DNA of 64,000 nt, from NCBI GenBank assembly GCA_903642215.1, contig CAHJWG010000006.1:1-64000 (forward strand), given 5' to 3'. Shown here piece by piece: positions 8,395-16,372 of the stretch (within the stretch, counting starts at the first letter, position 1; the number at the start of each line of letters is the position of its first letter). The position numbers and the translations under genes are program-made. This DNA comes from Sphingobacteriaceae bacterium. Its GTDB lineage: Bacteria; Bacteroidota; Bacteroidia; Sphingobacteriales; Sphingobacteriaceae. Under the pieces are notes generated by a model. It searched no databases, had not been told where the DNA came from, and saw only the letters and a program-made list of their open reading frames with translations.

Positions 8395-10174
8395 TGATCG
8401 AATTTTTTGCTTTATCGAATACTTGCTGCTCGGATATTCCGGTTACGGGTGCAAAACGAGCCATCTCGCACAAATCCATCGTATCAACTAACTGTTTAAT
8501 AGTTGCTGTATTCAGCGAACGTGCCTGCAGCCGGGAAACAATATTTTCTTTAATCAGATCGGCAACCGGAATATTTAATTTGTCGCTTACGTAACCGTAC
8601 AAACCCTTAGCCACGGCATCGTAAAATGCTGCCCTGTTGCCTGCCGTTAATTCTTTTTGCGCATTAGCCAGATGTTTGGAAGCCATTTTGCCGGCTCCCC
8701 TGCTTTTAACTTTGCCGATATCACTGTTGTATTGCTGTTTCCATCTGCGGTAAAATATTGCGCTACCAAATAAAACAGGCCCTAAAAGAAGCAAGCTGTA
8801 ATACCAGGCCGAATTATAAAATCCTTCCCCGGCTTTAAAAAGATTTGCAGGCGATGTTTTGATATACCGGATATCGTTACCCAATAACTTAATATCCTGC
8901 TGCTCGGAAGAGTTGAAAGCAGGCACATTGGCCTGTGTATCGCCTTTATTTACTTTAATACTGAACGGCTTTGCCGGCAGGGTTACGTATTTTTTTGTTG
9001 CCGGATTAAAGTAAGTGAAGTTAACAGGATTGAAAACAAAACCGCCCTGGTGCCTCGGAATCAGCAGGTAACTGAACTGCCTGCTGCCGGAAACGCCGTT
9101 AGAATCCACCGTAATCCGGTCGGTTGTTTTAGGATTATATTTCTCGAAATCAGCCGGCGGCATAATTTTAGGTGCATTAATCAGATTAAGGTTACCGGTG
9201 CCCGAAATATCGACTGTATAATTTAACGTCTCATTAGCTTTTAACTCCTTTTTGTCTGCATCTGCATAAACAGAAAATGAACCAACGGCCCCGCTAAAAT
9301 CAGCCGGTTTGCCGGCAGCCGGCAACGGAATAACATGGATAATAATCGGCTGGCTTTTTGCTTGGTACTTAACATCTTTAAAATCATCAAACATGCTGCC
9401 CAAAATATTTTTCTGAGGCAGCTGCAGCCGTAATAAAAATGTCATCGACAGCGGGTCGATCACCAAATCACCGGCATGCTGCGGAAAAAGAATGGTTTGT
9501 TTAACCGTTGCAACATTGTATTTCAAACCTTTGTAAGTTTCCGTTCTCCAGGCCGCGTTAGGATTTTTGTTTACTACGTCCTGGTTCCAAAACCCGTTTA
9601 AATCCGGTGCTTTATCCGGCTGGCCGCCCAGTAATCCTACACGAGTATAAATTTTGTAATTTACTTTCAACTGCTCTCCCACATAAGCATGGGTTTTATC
9701 CACCACGGCCCTAATAAATATCTGTTTGGAAAGGTCTTTTGTATCCGCTTTACCGTTATCATCCGGCGCAGCCTGCTGTTGTGCCTGCTGCTGCTGTACC
9801 GGCGGGGCCTGCCCTTTTACCGTTATTTTTAAGGAATGAGAAATTAACGTGTGGCCGTTAATTACGATTGCTGCTTCATCAATTGTAAATGTTCCTTCTC
9901 TGGCGGCCGCCAAAATATAACTGTAAGTAATGTTGAGGGTTGTATTGCCGTTAACCGAAGTCATATCTGATGACATATTTGGCCCGGACAGCACCTGGAA
10001 ATTATTAAAATTAGGCGGCGTAAACCGGCTGCCATTGGCGTTCATCGAAAAATCAACCTCAAACTGTTCGCCTACGCCAACATTGCTTTTGCTTGCCGTG
10101 GCCGTAAATTTTTGGGCAAACAGCAAGTTGGAGAACAACAGTAAAATTGATAGGATGCCAAATATTTTCTTCAT
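8372..10174 (-). CDS. batD: BatD (BAM-type oxygen-tolerance membrane protein)
   Basis: A 600-residue protein of the BatD family. A signal peptide (FGILSILLLFSNLLFAQ) leads into repeated immunoglobulin-like domains (residues about 20-440), with TYVGEQ/VGEQFEVDFSM-type openings typical of BatD. One membrane span near residues 455-475 (WYYSLLLLGPVLFGSAIFY) is followed by a cytoplasmic helical tail of about 110 residues. A glutamine-rich stretch lies at residues 127-136. BatD is thought to be a periplasmic scaffold for the von Willebrand factor proteins BatA and BatB. It lies between batC and batE in the usual order. The word copy at 8783-8793 falls in the membrane span. Confidence 0.85.
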   Translation of the reverse strand: MKKIFGILSILLLFSNLLFAQKFTATASKSNVGVGEQFEVDFSMNANGSRFTPPNFNNFQVLSGPNMSSDMTSVNGNTTLNITYSYILAAAREGTFTIDEAAIVINGHTLISHSLKITVKGQAPPVQQQQAQQQAAPDDNGKADTKDLSKQIFIRAVVDKTHAYVGEQLKVNYKIYTRVGLLGGQPDKAPDLNGFWNQDVVNKNPNAAWRTETYKGLKYNVATVKQTILFPQHAGDLVIDPLSMTFLLRLQLPQKNILGSMFDDFKDVKYQAKSQPIIIHVIPLPAAGKPADFSGAVGSFSVYADADKKELKANETLNYTVDISGTGNLNLINAPKIMPPADFEKYNPKTTDRITVDSNGVSGSRQFSYLLIPRHQGGFVFNPVNFTYFNPATKKYVTLPAKPFSIKVNKGDTQANVPAFNSSEQQDIKLLGNDIRYIKTSPANLFKAGEGFYNSAWYYSLLLLGPVLFGSAIFYRRWKQQYNSDIGKVKSRGAGKMASKHLANAQKELTAGNRAAFYDAVAKGLYGYVSDKLNIPVADLIKENIVSRLQARSLNTATIKQLVDTMDLCEMARFAPVTGISEQQVFDKAKNSINEIEEKI

Positions 10175-10218
10175 TTATATTTTAATGCGCCAGTTTATCG
10201 GTGTATGGTTATGGTTAA

Positions 10219-10301
10219 TACTTCTTTTATCACCTAAAAAACGGGAAGTATCAGGTTGTTTATTTGTGTTGGGTTCTAATAAAACTGCCATAAAAGAAGC
10301 A
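10219..10301. repeat. inverted pair of the dispersed word between batC and batD
   Basis: The minus-oriented long form, TACTTCTTTTATCACC followed by TAAAAAA, starts at 10219. The plus-oriented TAAAAGAAGCA lies at 10291-10301. The 11-base arms are complementary apart from the variable Y and could form a hairpin with a loop of about 60 bases in the batC-batD transcript. This is the only gap in the Bat operon larger than a few bases upstream of batD. Confidence 0.8.
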
Positions 10302-10334
10302 TCATTTTTATTGTAAATTTTAAATATGCAAAGT

Positions 10335-11078
10335 TTACCAATCTTTGAGGATATGCGCCTGTCCGCCCTTTAATTTCTTGTTTTTCAGTTTATCCTGCGT
10401 GCCCTGCTCCTGGTTGTTAAGCGCATCCAGCATCCGCTGGGCATCGTCTTTTGAAATTTGGTTTGGCTGCGGCTGGTTTTGCTGATCCTTTTTATCCTGA
10501 TCCTTTTTATCTTGGTTTGGATCTTTATTCGGATTATTCTTATCCTGATCTTTTTTATCCTGATTCTTTTTATCTCGGTCTTTTTTATCTTGATCCTTCT
10601 TGTCCTGGTCTTTTTTATTCTGATTCTGATTCTGCTTGTTTTGCTGCTGCTGTTTTTTCAGCATTTCCTGGGCGTAAGCTAAGTTGTAACGCGTGGCATC
10701 GTCCTTTGGATTGTTAAGTAATGATTTTTTGTACGCATCGATACTTTCTTCAAACTTTTTAGTTTCCAGCATCGAGTTGCCCAAATTATGATAAGCCCTT
10801 GCCTTTACAGCAGTATTGGTTGCCGTGGAAGCAATATCTGTAAAGTTTTTGGCTGCCGGTTCAAACTTTTTTTGCTTGTATAAAGCATCGCCCAAATTAA
10901 AATTACCTGTTAAATTTTCATTCTTTTTTTCAACGGCTTTGCGGTAATTTACTTCGGCTTCCTTAAACTTTTTTTGCTCATAAAGCTGATTGCCCTGGTG
11001 GATATAACTTTTTGCATCCTGTGCAAAAAGCACTGAGCCGTTCAACATCAATAATATAACTACGATTATCTGCTTCAT
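10335..11078 (-). CDS. batC: BatC: TPR protein with a charged low-complexity tail
   Basis: A 247-residue exported protein. A signal peptide (MKQIIVVILLMLNGSVLFAQ) precedes three tetratricopeptide repeats (residues about 23-140: YIHQGNQLYEQKKFKEAE, LTGNFNLGDALYKQKKF, RAYHNLGNSMLETKKF), then a hydrophilic tail built from repeated DQDKK units, and a short C-terminal helix (DAQRMLDALNNQEQ). TPR arrays bind proteins, here presumably the other Bat products. Its start overlaps the stop of batB by 4 bases. The tail is encoded by imperfect 15-bp repeats and may vary in length between strains. Confidence 0.85.
   Translation of the reverse strand: MKQIIVVILLMLNGSVLFAQDAKSYIHQGNQLYEQKKFKEAEVNYRKAVEKKNENLTGNFNLGDALYKQKKFEPAAKNFTDIASTATNTAVKARAYHNLGNSMLETKKFEESIDAYKKSLLNNPKDDATRYNLAYAQEMLKKQQQQNKQNQNQNKKDQDKKDQDKKDRDKKNQDKKDQDKNNPNKDPNQDKKDQDKKDQQNQPQPNQISKDDAQRMLDALNNQEQGTQDKLKNKKLKGGQAHILKDW
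10488..10632 (-). repeat. coding tandem repeat in batC (15-bp unit)
   Basis: About seven to nine imperfect copies of a unit like TCTTTTTTATCCTGA encode the KKDQD repeats in the BatC tail. Copies differ at one to three positions, so the array is not perfectly slippery, but its unit length keeps the reading frame if units are gained or lost. Confidence 0.75.
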
Positions 11079-12115
11079 GGCTTCTCCGCTTCAAACAACT
11101 TTAATTTGCTTAATCTTGAATTTTTCCGGTTGGAAATAAAAAACTCGATCACCAGCAGCAGCAAGGCAATCACCAGGAAAAACTGATACCGGTCTTCATA
11201 ATCCTTGAAAGATTTGCTGTCGTACGTTTTTTGCTGCATTTTCCGTACCTGATCCATCACAATGCCCAAACCACTATTCGAATCGGTAGCTCTAATGTAA
11301 ACGCCGTTTCCCGCTACCGCTATTTGCTTGCACAGATTCTCGTCTAATTTGCTGATAACGTTATGCCCGGCACTGTCCGTATGGAAGCCGATCTGCTTGC
11401 CGTTTTCGTAGATAGGAACCGGTGCGCCCTGCGGAGAACCAAAACCGATAACATGGATAGCCACACCTTTTTCGTGCGCAACTTGTGCTGCTGCCACGGC
11501 ATCGTCTTCGTGGTTTTCGCCGTCTGTCATCAAAATCATCGCTTTGCTGGTTCCGTCTTTAAAATTAAAAGATTTCATCCCCATTTCAACAGCGGCGGCA
11601 ATCGCCGTTCCCTGTACCGGAACGATGCCTGTATTGATCGTATTTAAAAACATTTTTGCAGCAGAATAATCCGTTGTTACCGGCATTTGTACGTAAGCTT
11701 CGCCTGCAAAAACAATAATCCCGATACGGTCATCGTGCAAATTATCTACCAGCTGCCCCAATGCCCTTTTCGCATTTTCTAAACGATTAGGCGCAAAATC
11801 CTGTGAAAGCATACTGTTGGAAACATCCAGTACGATCATCAAATCGGCCCCTTTTCGCTTAACTTCTTCTATATGCGCGCCAACCTGCGGCCCGGCCAGG
11901 CCGATGATCAGCATTGCGTAAGCCAATAAAAAAAATACAAATTTGACGGCGGGCCTGGAAAGGGAAACATCCGGCATAATCCGGCTGATCACGGCTTTAT
12001 CACCGAAAGCAGCAAGCGACTTTTTTTTCCACCGGCGAACCGCCAAAAACAGGATGATCAACAGCGGCACAAGCAACAGCGCCCATAAAAGATAGGCATT
12101 TGCGAAACGTAGCAT
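11075..12115 (-). CDS. batB: BatB: membrane von Willebrand factor A protein
   Basis: A 346-residue protein with two N-terminal membrane spans (residues 8-25 and 58-76), a von Willebrand factor A domain (about 90-290) and a C-terminal span (FFLVIALLLLVIEFFIS). The metal-ion-dependent adhesion site is intact: DVSNSML (DxSxS), the threonine in VPVQGTAIA, and the aspartate in ILMTDGENHED. Such domains bind protein partners through a divalent metal. It is adjacent to batA, which encodes a related domain, and the two probably arose by duplication. It overlaps batA by one base and batC by four. Confidence 0.88.
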   Translation of the reverse strand: MLRFANAYLLWALLLVPLLIILFLAVRRWKKKSLAAFGDKAVISRIMPDVSLSRPAVKFVFFLLAYAMLIIGLAGPQVGAHIEEVKRKGADLMIVLDVSNSMLSQDFAPNRLENAKRALGQLVDNLHDDRIGIIVFAGEAYVQMPVTTDYSAAKMFLNTINTGIVPVQGTAIAAAVEMGMKSFNFKDGTSKAMILMTDGENHEDDAVAAAQVAHEKGVAIHVIGFGSPQGAPVPIYENGKQIGFHTDSAGHNVISKLDENLCKQIAVAGNGVYIRATDSNSGLGIVMDQVRKMQQKTYDSKSFKDYEDRYQFFLVIALLLLVIEFFISNRKNSRLSKLKLFEAEKP

Positions 12116-13122
12116 CAGGTTAAAGCTCCTTTAAAAATAGTGTTGTTTAACAAAAATTCTAATGATAAAAACAGCAGTGCGATGATAGCAAACGGCAGGT
12201 AACGCTCCGTTTTTTTGTGATATTTGGTAACCGCTATTTTAACTTTTTCAAGCTTGTCAATCTGCTCGTAAATCTGCTGCAGCTCGTTGTTGTTTCTCGC
12301 CCTAAAATATTTCCCGCCGGTGATATCGGCTATTTTACTTAGCGTGTTTTCATCGATATTTACCGGCACCATTTCGTAGTGCGTATTGCCAAACTGATCT
12401 TTAAGCGGATATCTGGCCGAACCGTTTGTACCTACGCCCACCGTGTAAACCCTGACATTAAACTGTTTGGCAATCTGGGCAGCAGTGATCGGCGGAATAG
12501 AACCTACATTATTTACGCCGTCCGTTAGCAATATAACCACTTTGCTTTTTGCTTCGCTGTCTTTTAAACGGTTAACGGCCGTGGCCAAACCCATTCCGAT
12601 GGCCGTTCCATCATCAATCATTCCGTTTTTAATATCGGCAAAAAGATTGACCAGTACATCGTGATCAATGGTTAACGGACATTGGGTGAAGCTTTCGCCA
12701 CTGAAAATAACCAAACCAATGCGATCATCCGGACGATCCTTGATAAAATTAATGGCGATATTTTTACCGGCATCCAACCGGTTCGGCGTAAAATCCTCTG
12801 CAAGCATACTGCCGGAAACATCTGTGGCAATCATAATATCGATGCCTTCTGTTGTTTCATCCTGCCAGCTAAAGGCGGATTGCGGCCGGGCCAGGGCGGT
12901 GATTATCGCCATAAATGCCAAAAATCTCAACACAATTCCTAAATGCCTAAAAAGTTGTATTGAACTTTTTGGTGCCGATGCAAAGCTTTTGGTTGTGGAT
13001 AGGCCAAGCGTACCCTGCAACTGCCGGTTGCGCCAGTAGTAATATGCTGCCATTAATGGGATGACGAGCAGCAGCCAAAAAAATCCGGGATGGGCAAATT
13101 CTATTCCGCTAAACCACTTCAT
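12115..13122 (-). CDS. batA: BatA: membrane von Willebrand factor A protein
   Basis: A 335-residue protein with an opening membrane span (GFFWLLLVIPLMAAYYYW), a second span near residues 60-78, a von Willebrand factor A domain (about 90-290) and a closing span (YLPFAIIALLFLSLEFLL). Metal-site residues are intact: ATDVSGSMLAED, GTAIGMG and LLTDGVNN. BatA and BatB are expected to form a metal-dependent assembly acted on by the MoxR ATPase encoded upstream. The gene overlaps both neighbours by a few bases, so the block is one transcription and translation unit. Confidence 0.88.
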   Translation of the reverse strand: MKWFSGIEFAHPGFFWLLLVIPLMAAYYYWRNRQLQGTLGLSTTKSFASAPKSSIQLFRHLGIVLRFLAFMAIITALARPQSAFSWQDETTEGIDIMIATDVSGSMLAEDFTPNRLDAGKNIAINFIKDRPDDRIGLVIFSGESFTQCPLTIDHDVLVNLFADIKNGMIDDGTAIGMGLATAVNRLKDSEAKSKVVILLTDGVNNVGSIPPITAAQIAKQFNVRVYTVGVGTNGSARYPLKDQFGNTHYEMVPVNIDENTLSKIADITGGKYFRARNNNELQQIYEQIDKLEKVKIAVTKYHKKTERYLPFAIIALLFLSLEFLLNNTIFKGALT

Positions 13123-14114
13123 TTCGGCAAATCCTCCTGATCAATCGGTTTAGGCTGATGCTTCGTTTGCATTATAAAATTGATGGCTTGATCCAAACTT
13201 TGCTCATTTTCAAAAGCTGCCGGCTGCTGCTTGGCAAATTTTACCAGATCGGCCAGCGTTAATATTTGCCGGAGCGTACTGCTGTTATCCTGCGGGATGT
13301 CTTTGTTTTTTAAGCCGTCAAAAATCTCATCCGTAGTTTGTTCGTGGGCTTTTACCTGGTATCTTTTCTCCAAATATTCACGCAAAACATCCGTCAATTC
13401 ACTATAATACAGTTTTACTTCGTTTTGCTGCCACAGCTTTTTATCGCGTAATACATTCAATTTATTTAGGGCGATGGTATCCGCAGACAAAACCGGCTCA
13501 GCTTTAATAAAAGGAACCACATTTTTAGGACGATTTTTATAGTAATACACTATTCCGGAAATTAATAAAATAACCGACAGCGTAATTAAAACCGCCAACC
13601 AATGATCTTTCAGCCAATCCCAAAGCGTGTAGGAAACCGTGAGCGGTTGTTTGATGTCGTAAAAACTTTTGGTGGTATCAACAGGAACCGCTTTTACTTG
13701 CAAGGTTACCGTTCCGGTTTTTAAATCGCCGGTTTTGGTGTGGAAGGTAAACTGAGGCAACACATAAACGCCGGCATCAAAAGAAGTAACAGCGTAACTA
13801 TGCGTGATCGTTTCCTGGTTCGGGTTATTTTTGTCGATGGCAGTATCGGTTTTCAAACTTTTTACAATCTGCACTTTCCCGATACTGTCCACCAATTGTG
13901 GAAAAGTTAACTCCGTTTTAACCGGCAGTTGGGCCGAGATATGCAGCAAAGTTTGATCGCCGATTGGTATCGAAACCCGATCCAGCCGCGCTTCAACCTG
14001 TACGTTTTGTGCTTTAACTTTGAAGCAAACACCGATCAACAGAAAAATTAAAATGACCGACAAAAAGCTTTTCAAACAAATACTTGGGAAATTTATAATG
14101 CTTCTTTTACACAT
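13119..14114 (-). CDS. BatD-like/DUF4381-type membrane protein of the Bat operon
   Basis: A 331-residue protein with a signal peptide, a beta-sandwich region (about 36-150: VQVEARLDRVSIPIGDQ, LPQFTFHT), one membrane span (about 174-192: WLAVLITLSVILLISGIVYY) and a helical cytoplasmic part with ELTDVLREYLEKRY. This matches the small BatD-like genes between the DUF58 and batA genes in many Bacteroidota. The ATG at 14114 gives an odd N-terminus (MCKRSIINFPSICL) created by a word copy at 14099-14109. A TTG at 14075 gives a better signal peptide (KSFLSVILIFLLIGVCF). The true start could be either. Confidence 0.75.
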   Translation of the reverse strand: MCKRSIINFPSICLKSFLSVILIFLLIGVCFKVKAQNVQVEARLDRVSIPIGDQTLLHISAQLPVKTELTFPQLVDSIGKVQIVKSLKTDTAIDKNNPNQETITHSYAVTSFDAGVYVLPQFTFHTKTGDLKTGTVTLQVKAVPVDTTKSFYDIKQPLTVSYTLWDWLKDHWLAVLITLSVILLISGIVYYYKNRPKNVVPFIKAEPVLSADTIALNKLNVLRDKKLWQQNEVKLYYSELTDVLREYLEKRYQVKAHEQTTDEIFDGLKNKDIPQDNSSTLRQILTLADLVKFAKQQPAAFENEQSLDQAINFIMQTKHQPKPIDQEDLPK

Positions 14115-14182
14115 GTTTTTTTGTAGTCTGATTTTTATCCGATAAAAGAAGCATCACCATAATTTAGTTGATAAAAGAAGTA
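14099..14182. repeat. perfect inverted word pair plus a third copy
   Basis: ATGCTTCTTTTA at 14098-14109 and TAAAAGAAGCAT at 14143-14154 form a perfect 12-bp stem with a loop of 33 bases. A third, plus-oriented copy (TAAAAGAAGTA) follows at 14172-14182. The cluster fills the gap between the DUF58 gene and the BatD-like gene and would be transcribed within the operon. Confidence 0.85.
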
Positions 14183-14227
14183 CGGCTGATAAGTTCTAAA
14201 CATGTTTCGATTAAATTTTTGCTGAAA

Positions 14228-15109
14228 TTACCTTCTGCTTTCCCGTTTTTTAAACAGCGTCATCAGTGGTTTAACATAAGATTCGTGCGTGCCGATGCTG
14301 GTAAAATCAACGCCGGATTTACTGAAAGTTTCTTTTAAACGGGCGTTTCTTTCCAAACCGGCTTTTTTGTAAGCATTGCGTACCTCTTTATTGCCGGTAT
14401 TTATCCATTGTAGTTCGCCGGTTTCTTCATCCGCAACCGGTATCAAACCTAAATTTGGAAATTCCTGTTCGTGCCGGTCGTACAGTTTCAGGGCGATGAT
14501 ATCATGTTTTTTGTTCGCTGTTTTAAGCTGATCATCAAACGTGCCGCTGATAAAATCGGATATAATAAAAGCCGTGCTGCGTTTTTTAATCGCGCCGGTG
14601 AAGTAACGCAAAGCTTCGGCAACGTTGGTTCCTTTATTTTCGGGCGTAAAATCGATCAGTTCTCGAATGATCATCAAAATATGACTGCGGCCTTTTTTTG
14701 GCGGAATAAATTTTTCAATCTTGTCGCTAAAAAAAATAACGCCCACTTTATCATTATTTTGGATGGCCGAAAAAGCCAGCACCGCGCAAAGTTCCGTTGC
14801 CAAATCCTGCTTTTGCTGGATGATGGTTCCAAAGTTTTCCGAACCGCTTACATCGATCAAAATCATTACCGTTAGTTCGCGTTCTTCCTCAAAAACCTTC
14901 ACATATGGGTGGTTAAAACGTGCGGTTACGTTCCAGTCAATGGTACGAATTTCGTCTCCGGGCTGATATTCGCGCACTTCGTTAAAAGCCATTCCGCGGC
15001 CTTTAAAAGCCGAATGGTATTCGCCGGAAAACAAATGGTTGCTTAATCCGCGCGTTTTAATTTCGATCTTTCTGACTTTTTTCAGCAGTTCTTTGGTGTC
15101 TCTGGCCAT
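14228..15109 (-). CDS. DUF58 protein of the MoxR-Bat system
   Basis: A 293-residue cytoplasmic protein of the DUF58 family. The family-defining centre is present: GRGMAFNEVREYQPGDEIRTIDWNVTAR at about residues 36-63, followed by a von Willebrand-like fold with DVSGSENFG (residues about 91-99). DUF58 proteins accompany MoxR ATPases and vWA proteins throughout bacteria and are assumed to be adaptors or substrates of MoxR. It starts 4 bases after the moxR stop on the same strand. Confidence 0.85.
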   Translation of the reverse strand: MARDTKELLKKVRKIEIKTRGLSNHLFSGEYHSAFKGRGMAFNEVREYQPGDEIRTIDWNVTARFNHPYVKVFEEERELTVMILIDVSGSENFGTIIQQKQDLATELCAVLAFSAIQNNDKVGVIFFSDKIEKFIPPKKGRSHILMIIRELIDFTPENKGTNVAEALRYFTGAIKKRSTAFIISDFISGTFDDQLKTANKKHDIIALKLYDRHEQEFPNLGLIPVADEETGELQWINTGNKEVRNAYKKAGLERNARLKETFSKSGVDFTSIGTHESYVKPLMTLFKKRESRR

Positions 15110-15113
15110 TTAA

Positions 15114-16169
15114 TTATGGTACTTCAATCGCGTTTAAAATGCCGGTTATAATTTCTTCGGAAGTGATATTTTCTGCTTCAGCTTCGTAAGTTAAACCGAT
15201 CCGGTGCCTTAAAACATCATGGCTAATTGCGCGCACATCTTCCGGAATCACATAACCGCGCCGTTTGATAAACGCGTATGCTTTTGCGGCCAAAGCCAGG
15301 TTAATACTTGCCCGCGGCGATGCGCCAAAGCCGATTAAGCTTTTGTATTTCTGTAATTTATATTGCTCGGGAAAACGGGTGGCAAAAACAATATCGATAA
15401 TATATTGCTCAATTTTTTCATCCATATAAACTTCGCGGACTACCTTTCGGGCCTTCAAAATATCGTCGGTTTTTACAATGGGATTGATTTTTGCAAAACC
15501 CTGCGGAGAAATATTGGCACGAATGATCCGCTTTTCGTCCTCTTTATTCGGATAACCGATCACTACTTTCAGCATAAAACGATCCACCTGCGCTTCCGGC
15601 AGCGGATAAGTTCCTTCCTGCTCAATCGGATTTTGCGTAGCTAAAACCAAAAATGGCTGCGGCAGCGCAAAAGTATGATCGCCAATGGTAACCTGGCGTT
15701 CCTGCATAGCTTCCAACAAGGCACTCTGCACTTTTGCCGGTGCACGATTGATCTCATCGGCCAGAATAAAATTGGAAAAAAGCGGGCCCTGGCGCACTAC
15801 AAATTCTTCCTTTTTCTGATTATAAATCATAGTGCCCAGCAAATCGGCAGGAAGTAAATCCGGCGTAAACTGGATACGGCTAAAACCGGCATCAATGGCT
15901 TTAGATAATGAATTAATAGCCAGCGTTTTTGCCAAACCCGGAACACCTTCCAGCAAAATATGGCCGTCGGCCAGTAAACCGATCAGTAAACGCTCTACCA
16001 TATACTTTTGGCCAACAATCACTTTATCCATCTCCATTTTTAACAGATCGATAAATGCGCTTTCCCTTTCTATCATTTCGTTCAACACACGGATATCGGT
16101 TCCGTAGGATGGATTTCCGGCGATGGAATTTGTTGTAACAGCTTGTGTACCAATATTATTTTCTTCCAT
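15114..16169 (-). CDS. moxR: MoxR-family AAA+ ATPase
   Basis: A 351-residue AAA+ ATPase of the MoxR group, a chaperone-like enzyme thought to remodel or insert metal into vWA-domain partners. Walker A is GVPGLAKT (75-82), Walker B is FILADEINRAP, sensor 1 lies in LVLATQNP, the arginine finger region in PLPEAQVDRF, and sensor 2 in FGASPRASINL. It is the first gene of the minus-strand Bat operon. Length and motif order are normal. The start ATG (16169) opens a poorly conserved 30-residue tail; a later start is possible. A word copy lies 127 bases upstream. Confidence 0.92.
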   Translation of the reverse strand: MEENNIGTQAVTTNSIAGNPSYGTDIRVLNEMIERESAFIDLLKMEMDKVIVGQKYMVERLLIGLLADGHILLEGVPGLAKTLAINSLSKAIDAGFSRIQFTPDLLPADLLGTMIYNQKKEEFVVRQGPLFSNFILADEINRAPAKVQSALLEAMQERQVTIGDHTFALPQPFLVLATQNPIEQEGTYPLPEAQVDRFMLKVVIGYPNKEDEKRIIRANISPQGFAKINPIVKTDDILKARKVVREVYMDEKIEQYIIDIVFATRFPEQYKLQKYKSLIGFGASPRASINLALAAKAYAFIKRRGYVIPEDVRAISHDVLRHRIGLTYEAEAENITSEEIITGILNAIEVP

Positions 16170-16295
16170 GGAAATTGCTTTTTTGAGAGGTGTAAGATAA
16201 AAATAGCTGCATTTTTTAAAAAACTTTTATGGATTGGATTGATGTTAAAATTTGTTAAAAATAGAACCGGCTTTCAATAATTAAATTTTTTCCGA

Positions 16296-16306
16296 TGCTT
16301 CTTTTA
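16296..16306 (-). repeat. dispersed word between the fusion oxidoreductase and moxR
   Basis: TGCTTCTTTTA followed by TGCC lies in the 203-base gap upstream of moxR and downstream of the leftward oxidoreductase gene. Nothing else was recognised in this gap. Confidence 0.75.
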
Positions 16307-16372
16307 TGCCGCATATTTATGGATTCCTAAGAGTTAATCCTTAAAAATAAATTTAATACGTTCAAAAAATTG

